Below are positions 38,245 to 46,834 of a stretch of DNA of 64,000 nt, piece after piece. The notes below the pieces were generated by a model, which saw nothing but the letters and a program-made list of their open reading frames with translations, was not told where the DNA came from and did not search any database. The number at the start of each line of letters is the position of its first letter. The stretch's first letter is position 1. The stretch is from NCBI RefSeq assembly GCF_022695595.1, contig NZ_CP074380.1:6724501-6788500 (forward strand), read 5' to 3'. A program made the position numbers and the translations under genes. Source of the DNA: Streptomyces sp. MST-110588. GTDB taxonomy: Bacteria > Actinomycetota > Actinomycetes > Streptomycetales > Streptomycetaceae.

Positions 38245-39161
38245 GTGAGGAACGAGCGCCCCACCCCCGCAGCGGCATGACCAGACGCACCCGGCTGATC
38301 GCCGTCGCGTCCGGCCTGGCCGCGGTCGGAGCCGTCGCGCTGCCGACCGCGCACGCCGGCGAACCCGCCGCTGCCACCGCCCCCACCGTGTTCAGCGCGG
38401 CCCGGCTCGCCGCCGCCGGTGACGCCGTACGGACCGCGGATGTCGCCGGCACCGCCTGGGTTGTCGACAACAAGTCCCACACCGTCGTCGTCACCGCAGA
38501 CAGCACCGTCTCGTCGGCGGAGATAGCGAAGATCAAGGCCGCCGCGGGCAGCAATGCCGGGGCGCTGCGCGTCGAGCGCGCCCCGGGCACGTTCCGCAAG
38601 CTCATCTCCGGCGGCGACGCGATCTACGCGCCCAGTTGGCGCTGCTCGCTCGGCTTCAACGTCCACAAGGGCAACACCAACTACTTCCTGACGGCCGGCC
38701 ACTGCACCGAGGGCTACCCGAGGTGGTACACCGACTCCTCGCACACCACGGAGATCGGCCCGACCACCGGCTCCAGCTTCCCCGGCGACGACTACGGCAT
38801 CGCGCAGTACACCAACACCTCGATACCCCACCCCGGTTCGGTCGGCGGTCAGCGCATCACCGCCGCCGCCGATCCGGCCGTCGGTCAGACGGTCACCCGG
38901 CGCGGCTCCACCACCGGCACCCACAGCGGCCGGGTCACCGGCCTGAACGCCACCGTCAACTACGGCAACGGCGACGTCGTGTACGGCCTGATCAAGACCA
39001 CCGTGTGCGCCGAGCCCGGGGACAGCGGCGGACCGCTGTACCAGGGGAGCACGGCGTACGGCCTGACCTCCGGCGGCAGCGGCAACTGCCGTTCCGGTGG
39101 CACGACGTTCTTCCAGCCGGTCACCGAGGCACTGCGCGCGTACGGAGTGACCCTCAACTGA
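38245..39161 (+). CDS. Streptogrisin B-like secreted serine protease (apparent frameshift in the signal region)
   Basis: S1 chymotrypsin-fold protease with pro-peptide. Signal peptide [21 protein letters not shown], pro-region (residues about 40-115) and mature enzyme starting near ISGGDAIY. The triad is in LTAGHC, the DDYGIAQY segment and GDSGGPL. The ribosome site GGAGGA precedes GTG 38245, whose frame stops at 11 codons overlapping ATG 38277. One extra C in the runs at 38259-38268 would join MRNERPTPRSGM to TRRTRLIAV, the usual streptogrisin N-terminus. ATG 38277 would still give a shortened signal. Homologous to sprB-type enzymes. Confidence 0.9.
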
Positions 39162-39202
39162 TCCCGCACCGGGCCGTCGCGGCCCGCAGGACGGTCGCTG
39201 CG

Positions 39203-39231
39203 ACCCCCGTTCGTCCTGGACGAGCGGGGGT
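39203..39231 (+). terminator. Terminator after the streptogrisin gene
   Basis: 12-bp stem ACCCCCGTTCGT/ACGAGCGGGGGT with one G-T pair and a short loop. Confidence 0.7.
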
Positions 39232-39342
39232 TCTCCCGCGTCGGCGCCCGTTCGGGACGGGACCTTCGGCAGGGCTCTCGACCGTTTCACGGACCGGGCA
39301 TACCGTGGTGAGGACGCCCGACTCGGACGGCAGGGGGCCGTG

Positions 39343-40311
39343 ATGGTCGAGGAACTGGTGACGGCCGGGGTGGCGCTGGCCTCGGCGGGCGCGGTGTACG
39401 TGATGGCGGCGGCCCGTGTCGTCAAGCAGTACGAACGGGGCGTGGTCCTGCGGCTGGGACGGCTGACGTCCGCCGTCCGGGAGCCGGGCTTCACCATGAT
39501 CGTTCCGTTGGTCGACCGGATGCGCAAGGTCAACATGCAGATCGTCACGATGCCGGTGCCCGCCCAGGAGGGCATCACCCACGACAACGTGACCGTCCGG
39601 GTCGACGCGGTGGTCTACTTCAAGGTCGTGGACGCCGCTGACGCGGTGGTCAAGGTCGAGGACTACCGCTTCGCGGTCTCCCAGGTCGCCCAGACCTCGC
39701 TGCGCTCCATCATCGGCAAGAGCGACCTGGACGACCTGCTCTCCAACCGCGAGAAGCTCAACCAGGGGCTCGAAGTGATGATCGACAGCCCGGCGCTGGG
39801 CTGGGGGGTGCAGATCGACCGGGTGGAGATCAAGGACGTGTCGCTGCCGGAGACGATGAAACGGTCGATGGCGCGGCAGGCGGAGGCCACCCGCGACCGG
39901 CGCGCCCGCGTCATCAACGCCGATGCCGAGCTCCAGGCGTCCAAGAAGCTGGCCGAGGCGGCGCAGGCGATGTCCGACCAGCCCGCGGCGCTCCAACTCC
40001 GGCTGCTCCAGACCGTGGTGGCGGTCGCCGCGGAGAAGAACTCCACTCTCGTATTGCCGTTCCCGGTCGAGCTGCTGCGCTTCTTGGAGCGCTCGGGGCT
40101 TGAGGCCCAGGCGCGGACCGAGGCGTACGAGCGGTCCGGCGGCGACGTCCGTACGGGTGCCGGCTCCCGTACGGACGTCGTCGCACGTACCGATGCCGGG
40201 GCCGGACCCGAGGATGCCGTCGCCGACGCCGGGGACGGGCAACCCAGCTCCGATACACGGCACTTGAGGAGGCCGCTGGAGGAGCTGCCCGAGGCGGAGC
40301 AGCTCCCGTAG
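39343..40311 (+). CDS. SPFH/Band 7 (slipin/stomatin-like) membrane protein
   Basis: 322 aa. N-terminal membrane anchor (VALASAGAVYVMAAARVV), then the Band 7 domain at about 25-190: YERGVVLRLGRLT, PGFTMIVPLVDRM, then the DNVTVRVDAVVYFKV block and SLRSIIGKSDLDDLLSNRE. A coiled-coil stretch (RQAEATRDRRARVINADAEL) follows. The Ala/Gly/Asp-rich tail is variable. Such proteins scaffold membrane microdomains. It lies between two secreted protease genes; no functional link is known. Confidence 0.9.
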   Translation: MVEELVTAGVALASAGAVYVMAAARVVKQYERGVVLRLGRLTSAVREPGFTMIVPLVDRMRKVNMQIVTMPVPAQEGITHDNVTVRVDAVVYFKVVDAADAVVKVEDYRFAVSQVAQTSLRSIIGKSDLDDLLSNREKLNQGLEVMIDSPALGWGVQIDRVEIKDVSLPETMKRSMARQAEATRDRRARVINADAELQASKKLAEAAQAMSDQPAALQLRLLQTVVAVAAEKNSTLVLPFPVELLRFLERSGLEAQARTEAYERSGGDVRTGAGSRTDVVARTDAGAGPEDAVADAGDGQPSSDTRHLRRPLEELPEAEQLP

Positions 40312-40609
40312 CCCGTGTCCGTAGTCCTTGGCCCATACCCCGTAGCCGAGTAGGGGCGATGTGTGCGGGGCGCGGGGCGCGGGGGGAGTGTGGGGCGCGA
40401 ATGGCGTTCTTGTAGGGCGGTTTTCGGACAGGTGTAGTCCTTGCGCGCACGCTTTCACCGTCTTGGCCAAGTAGCGCCTGTGGGGGCTTAGTTCGTTCCC
40501 ATGTACGAATGTGAAAGATGGGAATACGTCGGTGCGTATTGGCATGGACGCGACCTCCAGCGGAAAAGGTAAATATGGAGGCTTTGTTCGTGTCCTGTTC
40601 TGTAGCCCC

Positions 40610-40641
40610 GTAACTCAGTAACTCAGTAACTCCGTAACCCG
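40610..40641. repeat. 8-bp tandem repeat, four units
   Basis: GTAACTCA x2, GTAACTCC, GTAACCCG. It lies within the 397-nt gap 40312-40708 upstream of the second protease gene. The gap is A/T-richer near 40500-40600, probably the promoter zone; a 12-codon ATG frame around 40574 is too short to call. Confidence 0.8.
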
Positions 40642-40708
40642 AGTAATTCCTCCCGGGCTCCGCGCGTACATCTCAGGCCGGGCCCAACCCCCCACGAGAG
40701 GCATCGAG

Positions 40709-41785
40709 TTGAACCAACGACGCATTTCCCATTGGCGGGTGGCCGCGGCCGGCACGGGCGCTCTCGCCTTCGTGACCGCGGCCACCTTCACCCTGGCCGG
40801 CACCGACGCCAACGCCGCCCCCGCACCGACCTCCGCCGTCCGCACACTGACTCCCGCCGCGGCGTCCGCGCTGGCAACCCGGCTCCCGGACGGCACCGCC
40901 GGCTCGTACTACGACGCCAAGGCCCGCACGCTCGTGGTCGACGTGGTGGACGAGGCGAGCGCAGCGGCCGTACGGGCCAAGGGCGCCCGGCCCAGAACCG
41001 TCAGCCACTCGCGCGCCGAACTCGACGCGGCCCGGCGGACGCTGGAGTTCAGGGCCGCGATCCCCGGCACGTCCTGGTCGGTCGACCCCAGGATCAACAA
41101 GGTCCTGGTCACCGCCGACCGTACGGTCAAGGGGGCCGCGCTCAAGCGGCTCGCGGCGGTCGTCCGCGGCCTCGGTGACCGGGCGCGGATCCAGTACACC
41201 AAGGGGGAGTTCAAACCCCTCATCGCCGGCGGCGACGCCATCTGGGGCAGCGACTCCCGCTGCTCGCTCGGCTTCAACGTGACCAGGGGCGGCCGGCCGT
41301 ACTTCCTGACGGCCGGGCACTGCGGGAGTCAGGTGCCGAGCTGGTCGGACACCCAGGGTGGGGCCCGGATAGCGGCGACGGTGGACGCCCGGTTCCCGGG
41401 CGACGACTTCGCGCTGGTGAGGTACACCGCGAACACCGAGCACCCGAGTGAGGTGAACCTCTACGACGGTGGCACCCAGCCGATCACCCGGGCCGGTGAG
41501 GCGGTGGTGGGGCAGTCGGTGCAGCGCAGCGGCAGCACCTCGCAGGTGCACCAGGGCGTGGTCACCGGCCTGGACGAAACCGTGAACTACCAGCAGGGGC
41601 CGGTGCACGGCCTGATCAGGACCACCGTCTGCGCCGAGCCGGGCGACAGCGGCGGTCCGCTCTTCGACGGCGCGACCGCGCTGGGTCTGACCTCCGGCGG
41701 CAGCGGTGACTGCACCGAGGGCGGGCAGACCTTCTTCCAGCCGGTGACGGAGCCCCTCGCGGTGTACGGGGCGCGGCTCGGCTGA
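40709..41785 (+). CDS. Alpha-lytic/streptogrisin-type secreted serine protease
   Basis: 358 aa S1 protease. Signal peptide ([20 protein letters not shown], cleavage near ANA-AP), a longer pro-domain than the neighbouring streptogrisin (about residues 35-170), then mature enzyme from IAGGDAIW. Triad segments are [15 protein letters not shown] and GDSGGPL. Overall closest in architecture to streptogrisin C/D type proteases. The start appears to be TTG 40709, preceded by GAGAGG, a rarely used start codon. Confidence 0.9.
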   Translation: MNQRRISHWRVAAAGTGALAFVTAATFTLAGTDANAAPAPTSAVRTLTPAAASALATRLPDGTAGSYYDAKARTLVVDVVDEASAAAVRAKGARPRTVSHSRAELDAARRTLEFRAAIPGTSWSVDPRINKVLVTADRTVKGAALKRLAAVVRGLGDRARIQYTKGEFKPLIAGGDAIWGSDSRCSLGFNVTRGGRPYFLTAGHCGSQVPSWSDTQGGARIAATVDARFPGDDFALVRYTANTEHPSEVNLYDGGTQPITRAGEAVVGQSVQRSGSTSQVHQGVVTGLDETVNYQQGPVHGLIRTTVCAEPGDSGGPLFDGATALGLTSGGSGDCTEGGQTFFQPVTEPLAVYGARLG

Positions 41786-41830
41786 CGGACCCGCGTCCGC
41801 CGTTCCTCTCCTGCGGCGACGCGACGGCCT

Positions 41831-41862
41831 CCGCCACGCACGCGAACGACGCGGCGTGGCGG
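41831..41862 (+). terminator. Hairpin after the second protease gene
   Basis: Perfect 9-bp stem CCGCCACGC/GCGTGGCGG. Plausible terminator between convergent genes. Confidence 0.55.
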
Positions 41863-41956
41863 GGGCCTTCGCCGTGCGCGCCGTGTCCGCCGTCCGACGT
41901 GCCCGCTGCCTGCCGTGCCCGCCGCCCGCCGTACCCGCTGTCCCGGCCGGCGCCGT

Positions 41957-42253
41957 TCAGCCTGCGTCGGCCAGTCGTACGGGCGTGAGCTGCCCAAGGA
42001 GTTCCCGCAGCGCGGCCACGGCCTCGGACCGTACCGAATAGCAGATCTGGACTCCGCGCCGCCGGGTGACGACCAGCCCGGCCTCGCGCAGCACCTTCAG
42101 GTGCTGGCTGATCGTCGGCTGGGACACCTCGAAGAGGTCCGTGAAGTCACAGGCGCAGGTCTCGGGCCGCTCGGCCAGTTCACGCATGATGCCCAGCCGC
42201 ACCGGGTGCCCCAGGGCCCGCAGCATCGCCACGTCCGATTGCTTCTCCGTCAC
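41957..42253 (-). CDS. ArsR/SmtB-family repressor
   Basis: 98 aa winged helix. It has RALGHPVRLGIMRELAERP, the ETCACDFTDLF segment (CxC metal-site motif position of the alpha-3 site), recognition helix SQPTISQHLKVLREAGLV and wing RRRGVQICYSV. GTG start is 3 nt from the promoter region shared with the divergent MFS gene. The Cys pair suggests a thiophilic metal or metalloid signal. It most likely binds the perfect inverted repeat between the two genes. Confidence 0.9.
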   Translation of the reverse strand: MTEKQSDVAMLRALGHPVRLGIMRELAERPETCACDFTDLFEVSQPTISQHLKVLREAGLVVTRRRGVQICYSVRSEAVAALRELLGQLTPVRLADAG

Positions 42254-42255
42254 GC

Positions 42256-42284
42256 TTGACAGCGTATCAAGCCCTCCCTATATA
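42256..42284 (+). promoter_or_regulatory. Promoter of the divergent MFS gene
   Basis: TTGACA (42256-42261), 17-nt spacer, TATATA (42279-42284): a near-consensus sigma-70/HrdB promoter, unusual in such G/C-rich DNA. The -10 box overlaps the first arm of the operator. Confidence 0.75.
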
Positions 42285-42322
42285 GTCCGATCGCTATTTA
42301 AGGAAACGACTATATAGGGAGG
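42273..42322. promoter_or_regulatory. Operator: 15-bp perfect inverted repeat
   Basis: CCTCCCTATATAGTC (42273-42287) and GACTATATAGGGAGG (42308-42322). The arms cover the plus-strand -10 element and the ribosome site region of the MFS gene and can also block the arsR promoter. Strong candidate binding site of the ArsR protein. Confidence 0.75.
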
Positions 42323-42332
42323 ACGGGAACTC

Positions 42333-43811
42333 ATGGAGAAGTCCGGCGAGAGAGCAACTCCCAAGGACGCAGCGGCTTTGACGCGAGAGCCGGGGAGACC
42401 GGGGAAGCCGGGGGAGGGCGCGGGCGCGCCGGGAAAGAGCGCGAGTGCGCCGGACGGGGAAGGCGTCTTCTCCGCCCGCTACCGCGCCCTGACCGCGGGG
42501 CTGGTCTTATCGGTGACCCTGGTCGCCTTCCTCTGGCTCGGCGTGGCCACGGTCCTCCCGCGCACCGCCGAAGAACTCGGCGGACTGGGCCTGTTCGGGT
42601 GGGCCTTCACTGCGTTCATGCTGGCCAACCTCTTCGGGACGGTGGTCGCGGGCCAGGGCGCCGACCGCGCCGGACCGATCCGTCCCTACCTCCAGATGTT
42701 CGCGCTCTTCGTCATCGGGTGTCTTGTCGCCGCGGTCGCGGACAACTGGTACGTGTTCCTGGTCGGCCGGACCCTGCAAGGCGCGGGCGTCGGCGGCGTA
42801 CTGGCCCTGGCGTACCTGATCGTCGGCCGGGCCTACCCCGACGCGCTGCGGTCGCGGATGCTCGCCCTGGTGGCCTCGGCCTGGACGCTGCCCGCCCTGC
42901 TGGGCCCGGCTGTCGCGGGCGCCATCGCCGAGGCGAGCAACTGGCGGGTGGTCTTCCTGGTCCTGGTGCCGCTGGTCCCGCTCGGCGTACTGCTGACCCT
43001 GCCCGGCCTGCGTACCCTCGGCCCGCCCGAAGGCCCGGCACCGGACCGGCGCCGCATCCCGCTCACCCTGCTCCTGGTGGCCGGCGCGGGCGCCCTGCTG
43101 GCCGGGCTGGAGGAGCGCAACGTGGTGATCATGGTGCCGCTCGTGGTGGCGGGCGCGGCGGTGGCGCTGCCGGTGCTGCGCACGCTGCTGCCGCCCGGCA
43201 CGCTGACCGTCCGGCGCGGTATGCCGGCCGGCATGATCGTACGGGGCCTGGTCAGCACCGCGTACTACGGCGCCGAATCGTTCTTTCCGCTGAGCATGGC
43301 GCAGGTCCTGGGCCTGAACACACTGGAGTCGGGACTGGCCCTCTCGGCGGGCGCGCTCACCTGGGTCAGCGGGGCGTGGATCCAGGCGAAGCTGGACGCC
43401 CGCGGCGGCGGCAAGGGACGGCACACCCGGGTCGTCGTGGGCTTCTTCCTCCTGCTGGCCGGCGACGCGCTGATCGCCGTGGCCATCGGTACGGCGCTGC
43501 ACAGCATCGCTCTCGCCGTCCTCGGCTGGGCCCTCGCCGGATTCGGCATGGGCCTGGTCTACCCCGCGGTGACCACCATCGTCCTGTCCCTGGCGCCGAA
43601 GGGGCAGGAAGGCGCGGCCAGTTCGAACCTCCAGCTCTCCGAGACGCTGTCGGTGGCCGTGATGACCGGAGTGGGCACCGCGGCCGGCGCCTACGGGGCC
43701 GCCCACGGCTGGGCGCGGCACGCCTCCCTCGGTGTCGTCTTCACGATCACAGCGGTGGCGGCCCTGCTGGGCATCGGCGCCGGACTCCGTACGGCCGTAC
43801 GGAAGTCCTAG
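42333..43811 (+). CDS. MFS efflux transporter (TTA codon-containing)
   Basis: 492 aa with about fourteen helices. The N-terminal 45 residues are a Gly/Pro/Glu/Lys-rich cytoplasmic tail. Motif C-like GPAVAGAIAEASNWRVVF and the AQGADRAGPIRPYL loop after helix 2 are present. Divergent from arsR with a shared operator, so probably a metal- or toxin-inducible exporter. Codon 59 (42507-42509) is TTA, the rare leucine codon read by bldA tRNA in Streptomyces, implying growth-phase-dependent translation. Confidence 0.88.
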   Translation: MEKSGERATPKDAAALTREPGRPGKPGEGAGAPGKSASAPDGEGVFSARYRALTAGLVLSVTLVAFLWLGVATVLPRTAEELGGLGLFGWAFTAFMLANLFGTVVAGQGADRAGPIRPYLQMFALFVIGCLVAAVADNWYVFLVGRTLQGAGVGGVLALAYLIVGRAYPDALRSRMLALVASAWTLPALLGPAVAGAIAEASNWRVVFLVLVPLVPLGVLLTLPGLRTLGPPEGPAPDRRRIPLTLLLVAGAGALLAGLEERNVVIMVPLVVAGAAVALPVLRTLLPPGTLTVRRGMPAGMIVRGLVSTAYYGAESFFPLSMAQVLGLNTLESGLALSAGALTWVSGAWIQAKLDARGGGKGRHTRVVVGFFLLLAGDALIAVAIGTALHSIALAVLGWALAGFGMGLVYPAVTTIVLSLAPKGQEGAASSNLQLSETLSVAVMTGVGTAAGAYGAAHGWARHASLGVVFTITAVAALLGIGAGLRTAVRKS

Positions 43812-43820
43812 GCCCTGTCG

Positions 43821-43925
43821 TCAGACGGTGCTCACCCAGAGCAGGAACGACATCAGGGTGACCGCTGCTTCGTAGGAGGCGGCGGTCCTGCCGTACTTGA
43901 TGGCGGTGGCTCGCAAGTGCTTCGG
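43821..43925 (-). pseudogene. 3' remnant of an IS5-type transposase
   Basis: Minus-strand codons read KHLRATAIKYGRTAASYEA followed by AVTLMSFLLWVSTV and stop. This is the conserved C-terminus of IS5/IS1647-like transposases. Upstream sequence is unrelated, so only the last about 34 codons survive. No terminal repeats seen. Confidence 0.8.
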
Positions 43926-43933
43926 TCCGTCCG

Positions 43934-44269
43934 ATGCCGCCGGCCGCAGCGGTGCGGGTGGCGCATGCCGAGCCGCTGCTTCGCCGGCTCCACCCCTGGA
44001 CCGGTGTGGGGGAGCTGCACTTCAGCAGGTGCACGGAGATCCGCTACACCTGGGACACTCCCTACATCGGGACACTGGGAGGCGGCCGGTACTACGTCGA
44101 TGGGCCGAGCCGGACCAGCCCGCGGATTGCCGAGACGGACAGCGCGCAGGCCACGGTAACGATGGTCATCGATCGCCTGCCACCGCACTGCGGACCGGCC
44201 TTCATCGGTGATGCAGAAGGACTGGCCGCCTACGAGAGGGCGCGAGAGGGCGGGTGGAAGCGGCCGGAC
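43934..44269 (+). pseudogene. Fragment of an unidentified coding sequence
   Basis: The plus-strand frame from 43934 has good codon bias for about 110 codons (LHPWTGVGELHFSRCTEIRY, then YVDGPSRTSPRIAETDSAQA) and then runs into the 3' end of the marR gene on the other strand. No ribosome site or family recognised. It abuts the transposase remnant and looks like leftover accessory DNA. Confidence 0.35.
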
Positions 44270-44270
44270 G

Positions 44271-44804
44271 TCAGAGGGACGGTCGGACCGCTGCGGGTTC
44301 CGGTGCCGGGTGGGCGTCCAGTTTCTCGCGCAGGCGGCGCAGTACCGCGATCGTCGTGTGCATGTCCTGCGGCGGGATGTCCTCGGCCAGGTGCTCCAGC
44401 CATCGCTGTTCCAAGGGGCGCAGATCGTCCAGGGCCTGCCGGCCGTGCGCGGTGAGTTCGACCAGCGGGCTGCGCTGGTCCCGGGGGTTGGGGCGGGTCG
44501 TCACCACGCCCTCGGTGCGCAGCCGCTCGACGGTCTGCTGGACCGCCTGCCGCCGCAGCCCCCGTTCGCGGGCCAGGCGGGCGACCGTCGAGGGGCCGTC
44601 GAGCAGCAGTCCGGCGACCTGCCAGCGTGCCGAGGTGAGACCGACGTGAGCACAGAGGCGGTCTCCTTCGCGGAGCAGGCGGCCGTTGACCGCGAAGACC
44701 TCGGTGGTCACCTCGATCAGGGCGTCCACGTCCGACGGGGCTTCCGGGCCGGGCGGGGTGTCCGAGTCGGGCAGGGCGTCCGCGTCCGGGGCTGAGGAGT
44801 GCAT
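44271..44804 (-). CDS. MarR-family transcriptional regulator
   Basis: 177 aa. A Pro/Ser/Asp-rich N-terminus leads into the MarR winged helix: LTSARWQVAGLLLDG, STVARLARERGLRRQAVQQT (recognition helix), VERLRTEGVVTTRPNPRDQR (wing) and VELTAHGRQALDDL. ATG 44804 is taken as start. It is divergent from the MFS exporter at 45091 and probably represses it and itself. Confidence 0.88.
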   Translation of the reverse strand: MHSSAPDADALPDSDTPPGPEAPSDVDALIEVTTEVFAVNGRLLREGDRLCAHVGLTSARWQVAGLLLDGPSTVARLARERGLRRQAVQQTVERLRTEGVVTTRPNPRDQRSPLVELTAHGRQALDDLRPLEQRWLEHLAEDIPPQDMHTTIAVLRRLREKLDAHPAPEPAAVRPSL

Positions 44805-44836
44805 GGTCACAGCGTAGGGCCTCCCCCCGGGAAGAC

Positions 44837-44850
44837 GACAAGGACTTGTC
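44837..44850. promoter_or_regulatory. Candidate MarR operator
   Basis: GACAAG-GA-CTTGTC, a perfect inverted repeat 33 nt upstream of the marR start in the divergent gap 44805-45090. Confidence 0.5.
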
Positions 44851-45090
44851 AAAAGCTTCGGGGGTGATTACGCTCGGCGTCCGGCCGCGGGTCGGCTGTG
44901 AGTGGATTTGCTCAGTTGTGTGCGCGTATGGGTATTTGTGTACCCCTAAGAGTGGTTACGCAACGTGCATACAGTACGTACGCGGTGTGCACGCGCAGGC
45001 CGAGTACGTGGCAGAGGCTGGAACCGCCGGCCGATGAGTCCGCAGTCCCGAGAGCCCCAAGAGTCCCGATAGTCCCGAGAGTGAGGAACC

Positions 45091-46767
45091 GTGTCATCCG
45101 CAGAACCGGGCGCCGCCGAGGCCGAGAAGGTCGCCGGGGCGTTCACCCACCGGCAGATCCTGACGGCCATGTCGGGGCTGCTGCTGGCCGTGTTCCTCGC
45201 CGCACTGGACCAGACGGTCATCGCCACCGCGATGCGCACCATCGCGGACGACCTCCACGGCCAGACCGAACAGGCGTGGGCGACGTCCGCCTACCTCATC
45301 GCGTCCGTCCTGGCGATGCCGTTCTACGGCAAGCTCTCCGACATCTACGGGCGCAAGCCCATGTACCTGGTCTCGATCGCCGTGTTCGTCGTCGGTTCGG
45401 TGCTGTGCGGCACGGCCGGCTCCATGGCGGAACTGGCCCTTTTCCGGGCGGTCCAGGGCCTGGGCGGCGGCGGGCTGATGTCCCTGCCCACCGCCGTGGT
45501 CGCCGATCTGGCCCCGGTGCGCGAGCGTGGCCGCTACTTCGCCTTCCTGCAGATGGCCTGGGTGGCGGCCAGTGTCGTCGGCCCGCTGGCGGGCGGGTTC
45601 TTCGCGGAGGCCGGCGAGGTGTTCGGCGTCGACGGCTGGCGCTGGGTGTTCCTGCTCAACGTGCCGCTGGGGCTGCTCGCCCTGGTCACCGTACGCAAGG
45701 CCCTCGCGCTGCCGCACCAGAGGCGGGAGCACCGGATCGACGTGCTGGGGGCGGGGGCGCTGGCGCTGTTCCTGGTGCCCCTGCTGATCGTGGCCGAGCA
45801 GGGCCGTTCCTGGGGCTGGGGCTCGCCGGCCTCCCTCGCCTGCTTCGCGCTGGGCGCGGCCGGACTGGCGCTGTTCGTCCCCGTGGAACTGCGGCGCGGG
45901 GACGAGGCCGTGCTGCCGCTGCGGCTCTTCCGGCGGGGCGGTATCGCCCTGTGCTCGGCGGTCAACTTCACGATCGGCGTCGGCATCTTCGGTACGGTCA
46001 CCACCCTGCCGCTGTTCCTCCAGATGGTTCAGGGCCGGACCCCGACCGAGGCCGGGCTGGTGGTCATCCCCTTCATGGTGGGCACCATCGCCTCCCAGAT
46101 GGTCTCCGGCAAACTCATCGCGGCCTCGGGCCGGTTCAAGAAGCTCGCCGTCGTCGGCCTGGGTTCCATGTCCGGGGCGCTGCTGACCCTGGCCACCGCC
46201 GACGAGGGAACGCCGATGTGGGGCATCACCCTGATCGTCTGCTGGCTCGGTGCCGGCATCGGGCTGTCCCAGACCGTCATCACGCTGGCCATGCAGAGCG
46301 CGGCGCCCAAGAGCCAACTGGGGGTGGCGAACGCCGCGTCGGGCCTGTGCCGGCAGATCGGCGGCTCCACCGGTATCGCCGTTCTGTTCTCCGTCATGTT
46401 CGCAACGGCCCTCGGGCGCCTGGCCGATCTGCTGCACACCCCCCGCTTCGCGCACGTCCTGGCGGATCCGGCGGTCACCGCGGACCCCGCCAACCACCGC
46501 TTCTTGAACCTGGTGGAGTCGGGCCGCGGGGCCGGGATCGACCTCGACGACACCTCCTTGCTCCAGGGCATCGACGCCAGGCTGGCGCAACCGGTCACGG
46601 AGTCCTTCGCGCACGGCTTCCACGTCGTGTTCCTCGCCGCCGGTGCGGTGCTGCTGGCCGGGTTCGTCCTGACCTGGTTCCTGCGCGAACTCCAGGAGGA
46701 CACACCGGAACCGGAGCGCGCACGGCAGGCCGGCAGCGGTACGGGGCGGGCGGCGGCCGGGGGTGAA
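45091..46767 (+). CDS. MFS transporter, DHA2 (EmrB/QacA) family (stop codon probably lost by frame error)
   Basis: Fourteen-helix exporter. Motif D1 LDQTVIATAMRTIADDL, motif A GKLSDIYGRKPMYLVS, motif C GPLAGGFFAEAGEVF are clear, and the last helix ends about residue 535. As read, the frame stays open to 47184 (697 aa), overlapping the methyltransferase gene by 350 nt with nonsense sequence. One extra G in the GGGGG run 46759-46763 gives TGA at once and a normal length of about 558 aa, so the end given here is the corrected one. Divergent from marR, GTG start. Confidence 0.87.
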
Positions 46768-46834
46768 ACGGCCGGGGTGAAACGGCCGGGCGGGGGCCTT
46801 CAGCCGTCGTGCGCCCGGGACCACACTGGGCGCC

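Noticed and set aside
40574..40612. 12-codon ATG frame before the second protease gene
   Set aside because: Too short and without conservation evidence; the promoter region is the simpler reading.
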